The notes under the pieces are model-generated. The model searched no databases and was not told the origin of the DNA. It saw only the letters and a list, made by a program, of their open reading frames with translations. From Mucilaginibacter rubeus (GTDB taxonomy: Bacteria > Bacteroidota > Bacteroidia > Sphingobacteriales > Sphingobacteriaceae): a stretch of 64,000 bases of DNA. Both the position numbers and the translations under genes were made by a program. The DNA lies in NCBI RefSeq assembly GCF_003286415.2, contig NZ_CP043450.1, forward strand, positions 124,001 to 188,000, in the 5' to 3' direction. Within the stretch, counting starts at the first letter, position 1; every line of letters begins with the position of its first letter. Of this stretch, positions 26,640 through 34,441 are shown piece after piece.

Positions 26640-27851
26640 ATGAAGATCAGATATAGTATAGCTGCTTTCTTTTTGGCGAGTATTGCAATATTTGCCTGTA
26701 AAAAGTACGATAACGATTATAAGGGCTTTTTAAATAACCATGAGGTAACATATCCGGGTTTGGCAACTAAAGTTAGCTTTCATCCTGGTAATTTAAGGGC
26801 GGTGCTGGTTTGGCACCCAAGCCCCGATCCAAGTATTAAAAATTATAAAATTACCTGGAACAATGCCACCGACTCGGTAATTGTTGATGCCTCAAGCCAT
26901 AGCCCTGCCGATTCGATCAGCGTATCTATCCCTAATTTGAAGGAGTATGTATACAGCTTCAGGCTCGTGGCTCGTGATAATGCCGGCAATACCTCGGTAG
27001 GGCAGGATATTAATAATGTGCGTGTTTATGGCCCGGCTTACCAGTCGGCATTGTTAAACAGGTCGTACAACACGGCTAATCCGTTCCTGGTAAATGATAA
27101 CGGCTCGGTAAGGTTGTTTTTTATTAAGGCTGATACCGGTAACGTGTCAACTACTATCAAGTACACCAATACGGCCGGAGCCGAGGCAACAAAAGAGCTT
27201 AGCGCGGATAGCGCCGGCATAACCCTAACCGATCTTAAACTTGGAACAGCTATCCAGTACCGCTCATCATACAAGCCAACGCTCGATGCGGTGGATGTTT
27301 TCAACGCTCCGGCTTTTGATGATTTTCCGAAGATCTATGGGATAGTGGAGTGTGATAAGTCGTTGTTTAAACCATATAACCTGCCTACCGATATACCGTC
27401 GGCCTATGGTTGGGAAACCTATTACCTGTGGGATAAGAGCACCAATGAACCGGGTTTCCATACACCGGGAACAAGCATGCCGCAATGGTTTACATTTGAT
27501 ATGGGGCAACAGGCGTCGCTGGCTAAAATGAAGATCTGGCAACGTACTTCGGCCTTGTACAATTATGGTAATCCTAAGCGGTTCGAGATCTACGGTAGTA
27601 ACAGTCCATCTGCAGATGGTAGTTACAACAGTTGGACAAAACTGGCAAGCTTTACCTCGGTTAAGCCATCGGGTTTACCAACAGGGCAAACCACACAGGC
27701 CGATGCCGACTTTGCAGCCGCCGGTGAGCCCTTCACTTTCCCTGCCGATCTGCCTGCTTACCGTTACATCAGGTTCAAGGTTCTGGAAACCTGGGGCGGA
27801 ACAAATTATTTCCACCTCATAGAACTAACGATGTACAAAGTGGATAAATAA
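26640..27851 (+). CDS. DUF4998 lipoprotein with C-terminal discoidin-like domain
   Basis: A 403-residue lipoprotein (lipobox cysteine 20, then Lys-Lys-Tyr). The N-terminal half is DUF4998 (about 30-225, YPGLATKVSFHPGNLRAVLVW, YKITWNNATDSV). The C-terminal half (about 240-403) is an F5/8-type C-like domain repeating the landmarks of the preceding protein: YGWETYYLWDKSTNEPGFHT, PSGLP, AAAGEPF and TWGGTNYFHLIELTMY. The frame is open further upstream into the preceding gene, but the ATG at 26640 gives the lipoprotein signal and is chosen; the gap to the previous stop is 20 bp. A role in glycan capture with the SusCD pair is inferred. Confidence 0.88.
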   Translation: MKIRYSIAAFFLASIAIFACKKYDNDYKGFLNNHEVTYPGLATKVSFHPGNLRAVLVWHPSPDPSIKNYKITWNNATDSVIVDASSHSPADSISVSIPNLKEYVYSFRLVARDNAGNTSVGQDINNVRVYGPAYQSALLNRSYNTANPFLVNDNGSVRLFFIKADTGNVSTTIKYTNTAGAEATKELSADSAGITLTDLKLGTAIQYRSSYKPTLDAVDVFNAPAFDDFPKIYGIVECDKSLFKPYNLPTDIPSAYGWETYYLWDKSTNEPGFHTPGTSMPQWFTFDMGQQASLAKMKIWQRTSALYNYGNPKRFEIYGSNSPSADGSYNSWTKLASFTSVKPSGLPTGQTTQADADFAAAGEPFTFPADLPAYRYIRFKVLETWGGTNYFHLIELTMYKVDK

Positions 27852-27875
27852 AAACTTGGTTTGGTTTAATAATGG

Positions 27876-27920
27876 CAAATTCCCGTTGTTTCAATTGAAG
27901 CAGCGGGATTTGTAGTTTTT
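27876..27920 (+). terminator. Terminator of the susCD operon
   Basis: CAAAT-CCCGTTGTTTC pairs with GAAGCAGCGGG-ATTTG around an AATT loop (one bulged T), followed shortly by a run of six T. It ends the four-gene operon and lies just before the family D repeat. Confidence 0.75.
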
Positions 27921-27946
27921 TGAGGATACGGGGGCTTTATAAAGAA

Positions 27947-28080
27947 TGTCATTTCGACTGAGCGAGGGAGGCATGAGCGTTGGTGCGAAAGAGAAATCTT
28001 ATGCGCCAAGCAGGCCGATTAGCATAACCACTCAACAAGGCGTATAAGATTTCTCACTCGTGCCTCGTTTCGAAATGACA
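27947..28080. repeat. Palindromic intergenic repeat, family D
   Basis: A 134-bp element bounded by TGTCATTTCG (left) and CGAAATGACA (right). The interior pairs GAGAAATCTTATGCGCC with GGCGTATAAGATTTCTC, and further CGAGG/CCTCG segments also match. The style recalls the widespread TGTCATTTCGA-bounded repeats of Sphingobacteriaceae. Only one copy is in this window. Confidence 0.75.
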
Positions 28081-28095
28081 ATTTTTTAAGGGGGG

Positions 28096-28626
28096 CTATT
28101 CTTTCGCATTCCTCATCCTGATCAATGAAAACCGCAGGCTGGAATTCCTGACAGCTGCCGCAATATCTATTAACGATGGCATAAACCGCAGTTCGATATT
28201 TCTGCTTAATAACGCGCCCATAATATCATCAATAACAGTTATCGCTATCGGCGAAGCCGGGTTATAGGATACATAGTAACCTGCGCACTCATCTATCAGC
28301 ATAAAATCGTCGGGAGCAAATTCGTAGCAAAATAGGGTAGTATCCCTGATCTGTTGATACCAACCATTTTCAACAGCAATAACATAATGAGCTGTTGTAT
28401 TGCCCATAAACTGGTTTTTATCATTGTCGGTTGTGTTTTTACCTGCATAAAATGTTACCCTCGGGCAATCGCGAGGCAACAGGTAGTTATGTAGTAGTTG
28501 ATCGCTGATGGCAAAAACAACATCGCCGGTAACATTATCAAAGTGCGATGGGGAAGGGCGGGGAGTAAATATGCTGATGCCCGGTTGTTCGCTGATGTGG
28601 AAAAGTCTTGGAACGGTCGGGCGCAT
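28096..28626 (-). CDS. DUF6886 family protein
   Basis: A 176-residue cytosolic protein that begins MRPTVPRLFHISEQPGISIF and carries the family pattern TPRPSP, VVFAISDQLLHNYLLPRDCPRVTFY and, in the second half, ENGWYQQIRDTTLFCYEFAP and CAGYYVSYNP. The early part resembles the first strands of ADP-ribosyltransferase-like folds seen in small uncharacterised proteins, but no function is known. The frame is open upstream to 28836, yet that extension runs through two palindromic repeats and is spurious; the ATG at 28626 is the supported start. It lies inside the galactoside locus on the opposite strand and is probably unrelated to sugar use. Confidence 0.8.
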   Translation of the reverse strand: MRPTVPRLFHISEQPGISIFTPRPSPSHFDNVTGDVVFAISDQLLHNYLLPRDCPRVTFYAGKNTTDNDKNQFMGNTTAHYVIAVENGWYQQIRDTTLFCYEFAPDDFMLIDECAGYYVSYNPASPIAITVIDDIMGALLSRNIELRFMPSLIDIAAAVRNSSLRFSLIRMRNAKE

Positions 28627-28671
28627 AGCCAAACTTACGAAGTTTTTAAAATGAAAATATGTTTTTCTGCC

Positions 28672-28763
28672 GAGACGCATCACATGCGTCTCCTGCATGC
28701 AAATAACGGTGATCGCCATCATGCAAATTGCCTGTCCTACAGGAGACGCATGTGATGCGTCTC
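28672..28763. repeat. Palindromic intergenic repeat, family A (copy 2)
   Basis: The arms at 28672-28695 and 28740-28763 are exact inverted copies over 24 bases, and each is itself palindromic (GAGACGCATCACATGCGTCTC). The middle contains GCATGC and a TGCAAAT repeat. It sits directly upstream of the DUF6886 start, against the family B remnant, so the promoter of that gene must lie in or near stacked repeats. Confidence 0.88.
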
Positions 28764-28776
28764 TACAAAAAAGGAA

Positions 28777-28804
28777 TTCATTGCCGTCGGTTTTAACCGA
28801 CGGG
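28777..28804. repeat. Truncated family B repeat (copy 3)
   Basis: One terminal arm only: TTCATTGCCGTCGG-TTTTAA-CCGACGG. Compared with the full copies, TTGG/CCAA has become TCGG/CCGA, a paired change that keeps the palindrome. A downstream CCGGCTTTAGCC (28829-28840) matches the middle of the full element; the other arm is missing. Confidence 0.75.
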
Positions 28805-28849
28805 GGAAAGATAATCGGCCAACCGGCTTTAGCCAAAATCTCCCGGCAA

Positions 28850-29746
28850 CTACCGCTTATGCGTTTTCCGATATTTCGATGGCGACATGCCGATCAATTT
28901 CGTAAACAACCTCGAAAAATAATACGGATCATCAAAACCCAGATCTGAGCAGATCTCTTTGATGCTCCTGTCGGTAAAATATAAATACTGGCATGAAGCC
29001 TGGATTTTGAGCAGGTTAAAATAGTTAATGGGCGATGATCCGGTTTTCTGTTTAAATAACCGTAAATAATGGGATGCTGAAATGCCCTGCTGCTTAGCCA
29101 GGTGCATCACCTCAAACTTTTTACTGACATGCTTTTTCATGTAAGCGATGGAGTTGCTCACAAAATCGTTGTCATAATCAACCGGGTTGGTTTGTTTGTA
29201 ATACACCAGTGAGGAGATAAAACTGAGCAGGTTGATATTCACGATCTCCATTTCCTTTTCATGATAGCTATGTTCAAGCACAGCATAAACCTGTTCATAC
29301 AATTTAATCCGGCTGCTATCGTACGGAACGGATTGCACTACAGGCTGCCCGTTTTCGAGCGAACGTTCATAAATGAGCTGCGAATTTAAGCCGCTGAAAT
29401 GCACCCAATAAATACTCCAGGGATTGGTTTCGGAGCTTTTGTAACGGTGAGCAACGTTGCGCGGAATGATGAAAAAAGTATTGGGTTTAAGCACATGGTC
29501 CTGGCCACCCAAATAAACATAGCCTTCTCCATCTATGCAATAAAGCAGGATATATTCGCTGCTGCCCGTGCGGCGCTCGCGGTCATGATAGGCCGCTTTG
29601 GGATAATAGCCTATAGCGGTAAGGTAAAAGCCTTTGATCAAAGCATTGTTGGTGATTGATTTTTTAATGTTTGGCGGCAATACGATCATTTTTTGACCTA
29701 TAAAGCCCTCTTTGATCCGCTTTTTGGGTTCAGCTACGGCACTCAT
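28850..29746 (-). CDS. AraC-family regulator of the galactoside locus
   Basis: A 298-residue cytosolic activator. The N-terminal half is an AraC_binding cupin (about 45-150: SEYILLYCIDGEGYVYLGG, LKPNTFFIIPRNVAHRYKS, WSIYWVHFSG), the sugar-sensing fold of AraC, RhaS and MelR. The C-terminal half carries two helix-turn-helix motifs (VMHLAKQQGISASHYLRLFK and IKEICSDLGFDDPYYFSRLF). A TTG at 29794 would extend it, but the ATG at 29746 is preferred. It lies between the two operons of the locus and is divergent from the mutarotase operon; both operons begin with the same 21-bp-spaced TATCCAT pair. I infer that it activates both in response to galactose or an alpha-galactoside. Confidence 0.92.
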   Translation of the reverse strand: MSAVAEPKKRIKEGFIGQKMIVLPPNIKKSITNNALIKGFYLTAIGYYPKAAYHDRERRTGSSEYILLYCIDGEGYVYLGGQDHVLKPNTFFIIPRNVAHRYKSSETNPWSIYWVHFSGLNSQLIYERSLENGQPVVQSVPYDSSRIKLYEQVYAVLEHSYHEKEMEIVNINLLSFISSLVYYKQTNPVDYDNDFVSNSIAYMKKHVSKKFEVMHLAKQQGISASHYLRLFKQKTGSSPINYFNLLKIQASCQYLYFTDRSIKEICSDLGFDDPYYFSRLFTKLIGMSPSKYRKTHKR

Positions 29747-29828
29747 AACATTACAGCATAATTGGTGTTTAAAGGTATTTATTTTTTTGATCAATACAAG
29801 TTTTCAAAAACGATGTATTGATGATAGG

Positions 29829-29902
29829 ATTATCCATCACTTTTTGAAAAATATCCATTTTTTTAACCGCCGTTTCATAGTAGGTTTACCAAAACCAATT
29901 AG
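29829..29902 (+). promoter_or_regulatory. AraC-type operator and promoter of the mutarotase-GH36 operon
   Basis: TATCCAT occurs at 29831-29837 and 29852-29858 (21 bp start to start), then 22 bp, then TAGGTTTAC (from 29881), then AAAACCAATTAG ending 29902. This is the same as at 19749-19821 except for one extra base after the -7 element. It lies between the divergent AraC gene and the mutarotase gene, so it may also mediate autoregulation. Confidence 0.8.
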
Positions 29903-29969
29903 GGACTAAAACAGGTAGTTACCTGCCCAACTACAAGTAAATACATGAAGCATCAATTTAAATATCAAT

Positions 29970-31010
29970 ATGCACGTGGCTGTTAAAACTTCATCCCGGT
30001 TATGGGGGCAGGTTAACGGCGCCGATGTTTTCCTTTTCAGGATAGAAAACGAAAGCGGGGCTTACGTTGAACTTACCAACTACGGTGCAGCCATTGTATC
30101 GGTTGTGGTGCCTGACAGGGAACAACAATTTGAGAACGTGGTAGTGGGTTTTCCAGACCTGGATGGATATTTGAATGATACCTGTTACATAGGCTCAACC
30201 ATAGGCCGTTACGCCAACCGCATCACTAATGCCCGCTTTAAACTGGATAATAAGATCTGTTATTTAGATACCAATGATGGCAAAAACTCCAACCATGCGG
30301 GCAACAGCGGTTTTAATTACAGGGTGTTTGCTGCTGAAACAATTGATAATGGCGTGGTGATGACGCTTACCAGTCCGGATGGAGATGGCGGCTATCCCGG
30401 TGCATTGGAATTTAGGGTAACCTACACCTGGAGCGCCGACAATGAATTGCTGATCCATTACAAAGCTACCGCCGATAAAAACACCATAGCTAATTTTACC
30501 AATCACGCTTACTTTAACCTCTCGGCATTTAAAAGCAAAATTTATAACCACAGGCTTACCATGTTGTCGGATAATATTGTGGATTCGTATGAAGATTATA
30601 CGCCGAGCGGGGCTATTATACCTGCCAAACAAAAGGTTTTTAACAATAATAAGCTGAGCGATAAATTTAAGATAGATGAAACTCGGGTTGAAGGACTTAA
30701 CTTGTTTTATATCATCAACAAAGAAGCCGAAGGAAGTGCCCTGACCAATTCGGCCCTCTTAATTGATGAAGCATCGGGCCGCAGCCTTGAAGTTTATACC
30801 GATTATCCAGGCGTGTTCCTTTACACCGGCGATTATTTAACCAGTACCTCGCCAACCCACACCGGTAATCAGGCAAAACCATTCGACGCGCTTTGCCTCG
30901 AATGCCAGCACTACCCGGATAGTATTAACCATCCTAATTTCCCGCAGGCCATTTTAAAGGTGGGCGATGTTTACGATCAAAGCATTTTATACAAGTTTGG
31001 TACTATATGA
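29970..31010 (+). CDS. galM: Galactose mutarotase (aldose 1-epimerase)
   Basis: Interconverts alpha and beta anomers of galactose so that it can enter the Leloir pathway. The 346-residue protein has no signal peptide and is cytosolic. Family residues are in place: Arg80 in STIGRYANRI, His109 in the NHAG motif, the catalytic His179 in TNHAYFNL and the general base Glu311 in CLECQHYPDS. The position where many homologues have a substrate-binding Asp before the DHxF-type motif reads EGLNLFYII, a minor deviation. It is the first gene of the second operon; its stop overlaps the GH97 start by four bases (ATGA). Confidence 0.93.
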   Translation: MHVAVKTSSRLWGQVNGADVFLFRIENESGAYVELTNYGAAIVSVVVPDREQQFENVVVGFPDLDGYLNDTCYIGSTIGRYANRITNARFKLDNKICYLDTNDGKNSNHAGNSGFNYRVFAAETIDNGVVMTLTSPDGDGGYPGALEFRVTYTWSADNELLIHYKATADKNTIANFTNHAYFNLSAFKSKIYNHRLTMLSDNIVDSYEDYTPSGAIIPAKQKVFNNNKLSDKFKIDETRVEGLNLFYIINKEAEGSALTNSALLIDEASGRSLEVYTDYPGVFLYTGDYLTSTSPTHTGNQAKPFDALCLECQHYPDSINHPNFPQAILKVGDVYDQSILYKFGTI

Positions 31011-32968
31011 AAAAAACTACCCTGATATTTTTTATTCTATCTGCTTTTACTCTTCGTATTTCGGCACAAACGTACACGGTTAAATCGCCCGATAATAACC
31101 TGAAACTGGAACTTAAGGTAAATGACAGCATTAGCTATGCCTTGAGCTACAAAAATAATCAGCTGATCTCGCCATCGGCTATTGGTCTAAAGCTGGATAA
31201 AACCACCCTTGGCACGAATGGCAAAGTATTAAGCGCTAAACCATCAACAGTAAATAAAACTATCCGCCCGCTGTATGGTAAAGCGGCTGTGCTTACCGAT
31301 AATTATAATGAATTAGCCATCAGCTTTGCAGGAAATTATAAACTGCTTATCCGTGCTTATAACGAAGGTGTAGCTTATCGCTTTGTTACCGACCTGAAAG
31401 ATTCGGTTAAAGTAATGAGTGAACGGGCTGGTTTTAACCTGAAAGGAAACCCCGGCGCAACCATTGCAGAAACAGATAATTATACGGCCTGGGAGCTGGC
31501 TTATAACCAATACAAATCTATCGGCGAAATAAAGGAAGATAAACATGCTATTACCCCGGCTTTGTATGCTTATAACAATGGCGTAAAACTGGTTGTTGCA
31601 GAAGCTGATCTGTTTGACTACCCCGGTATGTACGTTAAAAAGAGAAACGGAAACATGACCGGTGAGTGGGCTGCTTACCCCGCGACTACCAAAATGGGCA
31701 GTTGGGGCGATTTTGTATCGGTAGTTACCTCCCGCGAAAACTACATTGCTAAAGAACCCGGTAAAAAAGAGTATCCATGGCGGGTAATTATTGCTACGGA
31801 TGATGATAAAACTTTACTGAATAACCAATTGGTTTATAAGTTATCAAAACCTTCGGTATTGGAAAACACAGCCTGGATAAAACCTGGAAAAGCAGCATGG
31901 GAGTGGTGGCATGACGCCATTTTGCCCGGCGCGCCAATCCCATCGGGTATGGAAAACCGAAGCACGCAATTGTATAATTTCTATACCGATTTCGCAGCCA
32001 AAAATCACCTGGAATACATGATGATTGACGCCGGTTGGAGCGATAATTACGATGTTAAAAAGCGTTTGCAAAAAACAGATATCCGCGCGGTAATTCAGCA
32101 TGCTAATGAAAAGCATGTAGGCATTTTTGTCTGGTGTGTGGCTGCGCCGCTACTGAAAGACCTGGATGCTAATCTTGATTATTTAAAAGACATTGGCGCG
32201 GTTGGTATTAAGGTTGATTTTTTTGACCGTGACGATCAGCAAGCCATTAAATGGCTGCAAGTAATTGCCGAAGGAGCCGCCAAGCGCCACCTGATGGTTG
32301 ATTTCCACGGCTGCTCAAAACCAACCGGTTTGCAGCGCACTTATCCAAATATTGTTAACTACGAGGCTGTACGCGGACAAGAATGTTCAAAATGGGATTT
32401 TACAACCAACCCGGTACATCATACTACTTTCCCTTTTATCAGGATGCTGGGCGGTCCGCTGGATTATACACCGGGATCTATGCGCAACAAATCAAAAGAT
32501 ACTTTTAAACCGATAGCCGAGGGATTGCCATCCACCCAGGGTACCCGCTGCCATGAGTTGGCCATGTTTGTGGTGTTTGATCAGCCGCTGGCTGTGTTTT
32601 GCGATTCGCCTACTGAGTATGAAAAGTACCCGGATATCGAACAATATTTATCAGCCGTGCCAACCGTTTTTGACGAAACAAAACCGCTTGATGCCAAAGT
32701 AGGCGAATACATCGCGATAGCAAAAAAGAAAGGTAGCGACTGGTATGTTGGCGCCATGACCAACTGGGATGCCAGGATTATCAATGTTGATTTCTCTTTC
32801 CTGCCCGCAGGCGTTAGCTACACCGCCGATTTGTACGCTGATGCAACCGACGCAGATAAGAATGCCGAGAAATACGAGCATAAAACCATCACCGTTAATC
32901 GCTCAACCAAACTGAACCTGAAACTTGCGCCGGGTGGCGGCGCGGTAGTGCATTTGCACGGGAAATAA
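31007..32968 (+). CDS. Glycoside hydrolase family 97, retaining alpha-galactosidase type
   Basis: A 653-residue exported glycosidase (signal peptide of about 20 residues ending ISAQ). It has the three parts of GH97: N-terminal super-sandwich (about 25-280), (beta/alpha)8 barrel (about 290-560) and a C-terminal sandwich. The barrel carries GIKVDFFDRDDQ with Asp404 at the position of the nucleophile in retaining GH97 alpha-galactosidases; inverting SusB-type alpha-glucosidases lack this Asp. MMIDAGWSDNYD and NYEAVRGQE supply other barrel residues. A GH36 alpha-galactosidase in the same operon supports the specificity. The enzyme probably acts in the periplasm on imported oligosaccharides. Confidence 0.9.
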   Translation: MKKTTLIFFILSAFTLRISAQTYTVKSPDNNLKLELKVNDSISYALSYKNNQLISPSAIGLKLDKTTLGTNGKVLSAKPSTVNKTIRPLYGKAAVLTDNYNELAISFAGNYKLLIRAYNEGVAYRFVTDLKDSVKVMSERAGFNLKGNPGATIAETDNYTAWELAYNQYKSIGEIKEDKHAITPALYAYNNGVKLVVAEADLFDYPGMYVKKRNGNMTGEWAAYPATTKMGSWGDFVSVVTSRENYIAKEPGKKEYPWRVIIATDDDKTLLNNQLVYKLSKPSVLENTAWIKPGKAAWEWWHDAILPGAPIPSGMENRSTQLYNFYTDFAAKNHLEYMMIDAGWSDNYDVKKRLQKTDIRAVIQHANEKHVGIFVWCVAAPLLKDLDANLDYLKDIGAVGIKVDFFDRDDQQAIKWLQVIAEGAAKRHLMVDFHGCSKPTGLQRTYPNIVNYEAVRGQECSKWDFTTNPVHHTTFPFIRMLGGPLDYTPGSMRNKSKDTFKPIAEGLPSTQGTRCHELAMFVVFDQPLAVFCDSPTEYEKYPDIEQYLSAVPTVFDETKPLDAKVGEYIAIAKKKGSDWYVGAMTNWDARIINVDFSFLPAGVSYTADLYADATDADKNAEKYEHKTITVNRSTKLNLKLAPGGGAVVHLHGK

Positions 32969-33069
32969 GGTAAAAGGATAAAGGTGAAAGGTAGGAAAGG
33001 GGAACGCTTTAAGTAACCGATGTTAATTAAGTAAATTTATAAAGAGAAGAAGAAGCTAACCAATAACAA

Positions 33070-34428
33070 ATGATCACTGATTTAAAAAAAGAAGTTAAGT
33101 TTAACAGCAGCTACATTATAGGGATTTCCTTTATTTCGGCGCTGGGCGGCTACCTGTTCGGTTTTGATTTTGCCGTAATATCTGGCGCGTTGCCGTTCCT
33201 TCGCAAAGAGTTCGCGCTTGATCCGCTTTGGGAGGGCTTCCTTACCGGGTCGCTGGCGCTGGGCTGTATTGTGGGCTGTATCATTGCCGGTAGTATTGCC
33301 GAAAAATTTGGCCGCAAGCCGGGGCTGATGCTTGCCGCGTTCATCTTTGCGGTATCGTCGTTAGCCATTTCATTTTCAACCTGGCTCGCTTACTTTATCA
33401 CCATGCGTTTTGCCGCCGGTATTGGCGTAGGGATGGCATCGATGCTGTGCCCCATGTACATCGCCGAGATTTCGCCGGCCAAGGTGCGCGGGCGTAACGT
33501 GGCTATTAATCAGCTTACGGTAGTATTGGGCATCCTGATCACCAACCTGTGCAATTACTTTTTGGCCGATGCCGGTGATAACGCCTGGCGCTGGATGTTT
33601 GGTTTAGGTACGATACCGGCGCTGGTTTTTATGTTAGGTGTATTATTCCTGCCCGAAAGCCCGAGATGGCTCATGAAAGTAGGCCGCCATGAAGATGCTG
33701 AAAAAGTACTTTATAAAATTGGCTCCGAAGAATTTGTTACCTCTACTCAGGAAGCTATCCAAAAATCCCTGAAGGGAGCAACAAGCAAAGAGTCATACCG
33801 TGCTGTATTTGAAAAGGCTGTTCGCCCTGCTGTGCTGATCGGCATCACCCTGGCAGTATTTCAGCAGTTTTGCGGTATCAATGTGGTGTTTAACTATACC
33901 TCAACCATCTTCGCTTCAGTGGGCTCAAGCCTTAATCAACAACTGTTTGAAACTGTTTCTATAGGTATAGTTAACCTGGTATTTACCCTGCTGGCTATGT
34001 GGCAGGTTGACAAACTGGGCCGTAAGCCGTTGATGCTCATTGGCTCCTTAGGGCTATCGATATTTTATATTGTATTGGCTTACCTGCTGCAAAACCATTT
34101 ATCGGCCAAACTGGTATCTGTATTTGTGCTACTCGCTATCAGCACTTACGCGCTTTCATTGGCGCCTATTACCTGGGTACTTATTGCCGAAATCTTCCCT
34201 AATAAAATTCGCAGCGCTGCATCAACAGTGGCTATTGTATCCTTATGGGGAGCCTATTTTATACTGGTGTTCACTTTCCCGATACTGGCTAAGGTATTGG
34301 GTACTTACGGGCCTTTTTATATGTACGCGGCGGTATGCTTTTTAGGCTTCGTGTTTGTGTTGAAAAAGGTAAAAGAAACCAAAGGCCAGACCCTTGAAGA
34401 GTTAGAAGAAAATTTGATAAGACATTAA
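33070..34428 (+). CDS. Sugar:proton symporter, MFS sugar-porter family
   Basis: A 452-residue inner-membrane transporter with 12 predicted membrane segments. It has the sugar-porter signatures GSIAEKFGRKPGLML after helix 2, PESPRWLMKVGR before the central loop, QQFCGINVVFNYTSTIF in helix 7, QVDKLGRKPLMLIG after helix 8 and a C-terminal KETKGQTLEELEE. XylE- and GalP-like members carry xylose, galactose or glucose with protons. Set between GH97 and GH36 enzymes, galactose (perhaps also the disaccharide) is the likely cargo. It begins about 100 bp after the GH97 stop, with no terminator between, so it belongs to the same operon. Confidence 0.93.
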   Translation: MITDLKKEVKFNSSYIIGISFISALGGYLFGFDFAVISGALPFLRKEFALDPLWEGFLTGSLALGCIVGCIIAGSIAEKFGRKPGLMLAAFIFAVSSLAISFSTWLAYFITMRFAAGIGVGMASMLCPMYIAEISPAKVRGRNVAINQLTVVLGILITNLCNYFLADAGDNAWRWMFGLGTIPALVFMLGVLFLPESPRWLMKVGRHEDAEKVLYKIGSEEFVTSTQEAIQKSLKGATSKESYRAVFEKAVRPAVLIGITLAVFQQFCGINVVFNYTSTIFASVGSSLNQQLFETVSIGIVNLVFTLLAMWQVDKLGRKPLMLIGSLGLSIFYIVLAYLLQNHLSAKLVSVFVLLAISTYALSLAPITWVLIAEIFPNKIRSAASTVAIVSLWGAYFILVFTFPILAKVLGTYGPFYMYAAVCFLGFVFVLKKVKETKGQTLEELEENLIRH

Positions 34429-34441
34429 TAATTATAGCTAC

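Noticed and set aside
28627..28836. N-terminal extension of the DUF6886 gene to 28836
   Set aside because: The extra 70 codons run through two palindromic repeats and lack family similarity; the ATG at 28626 begins the recognisable domain.
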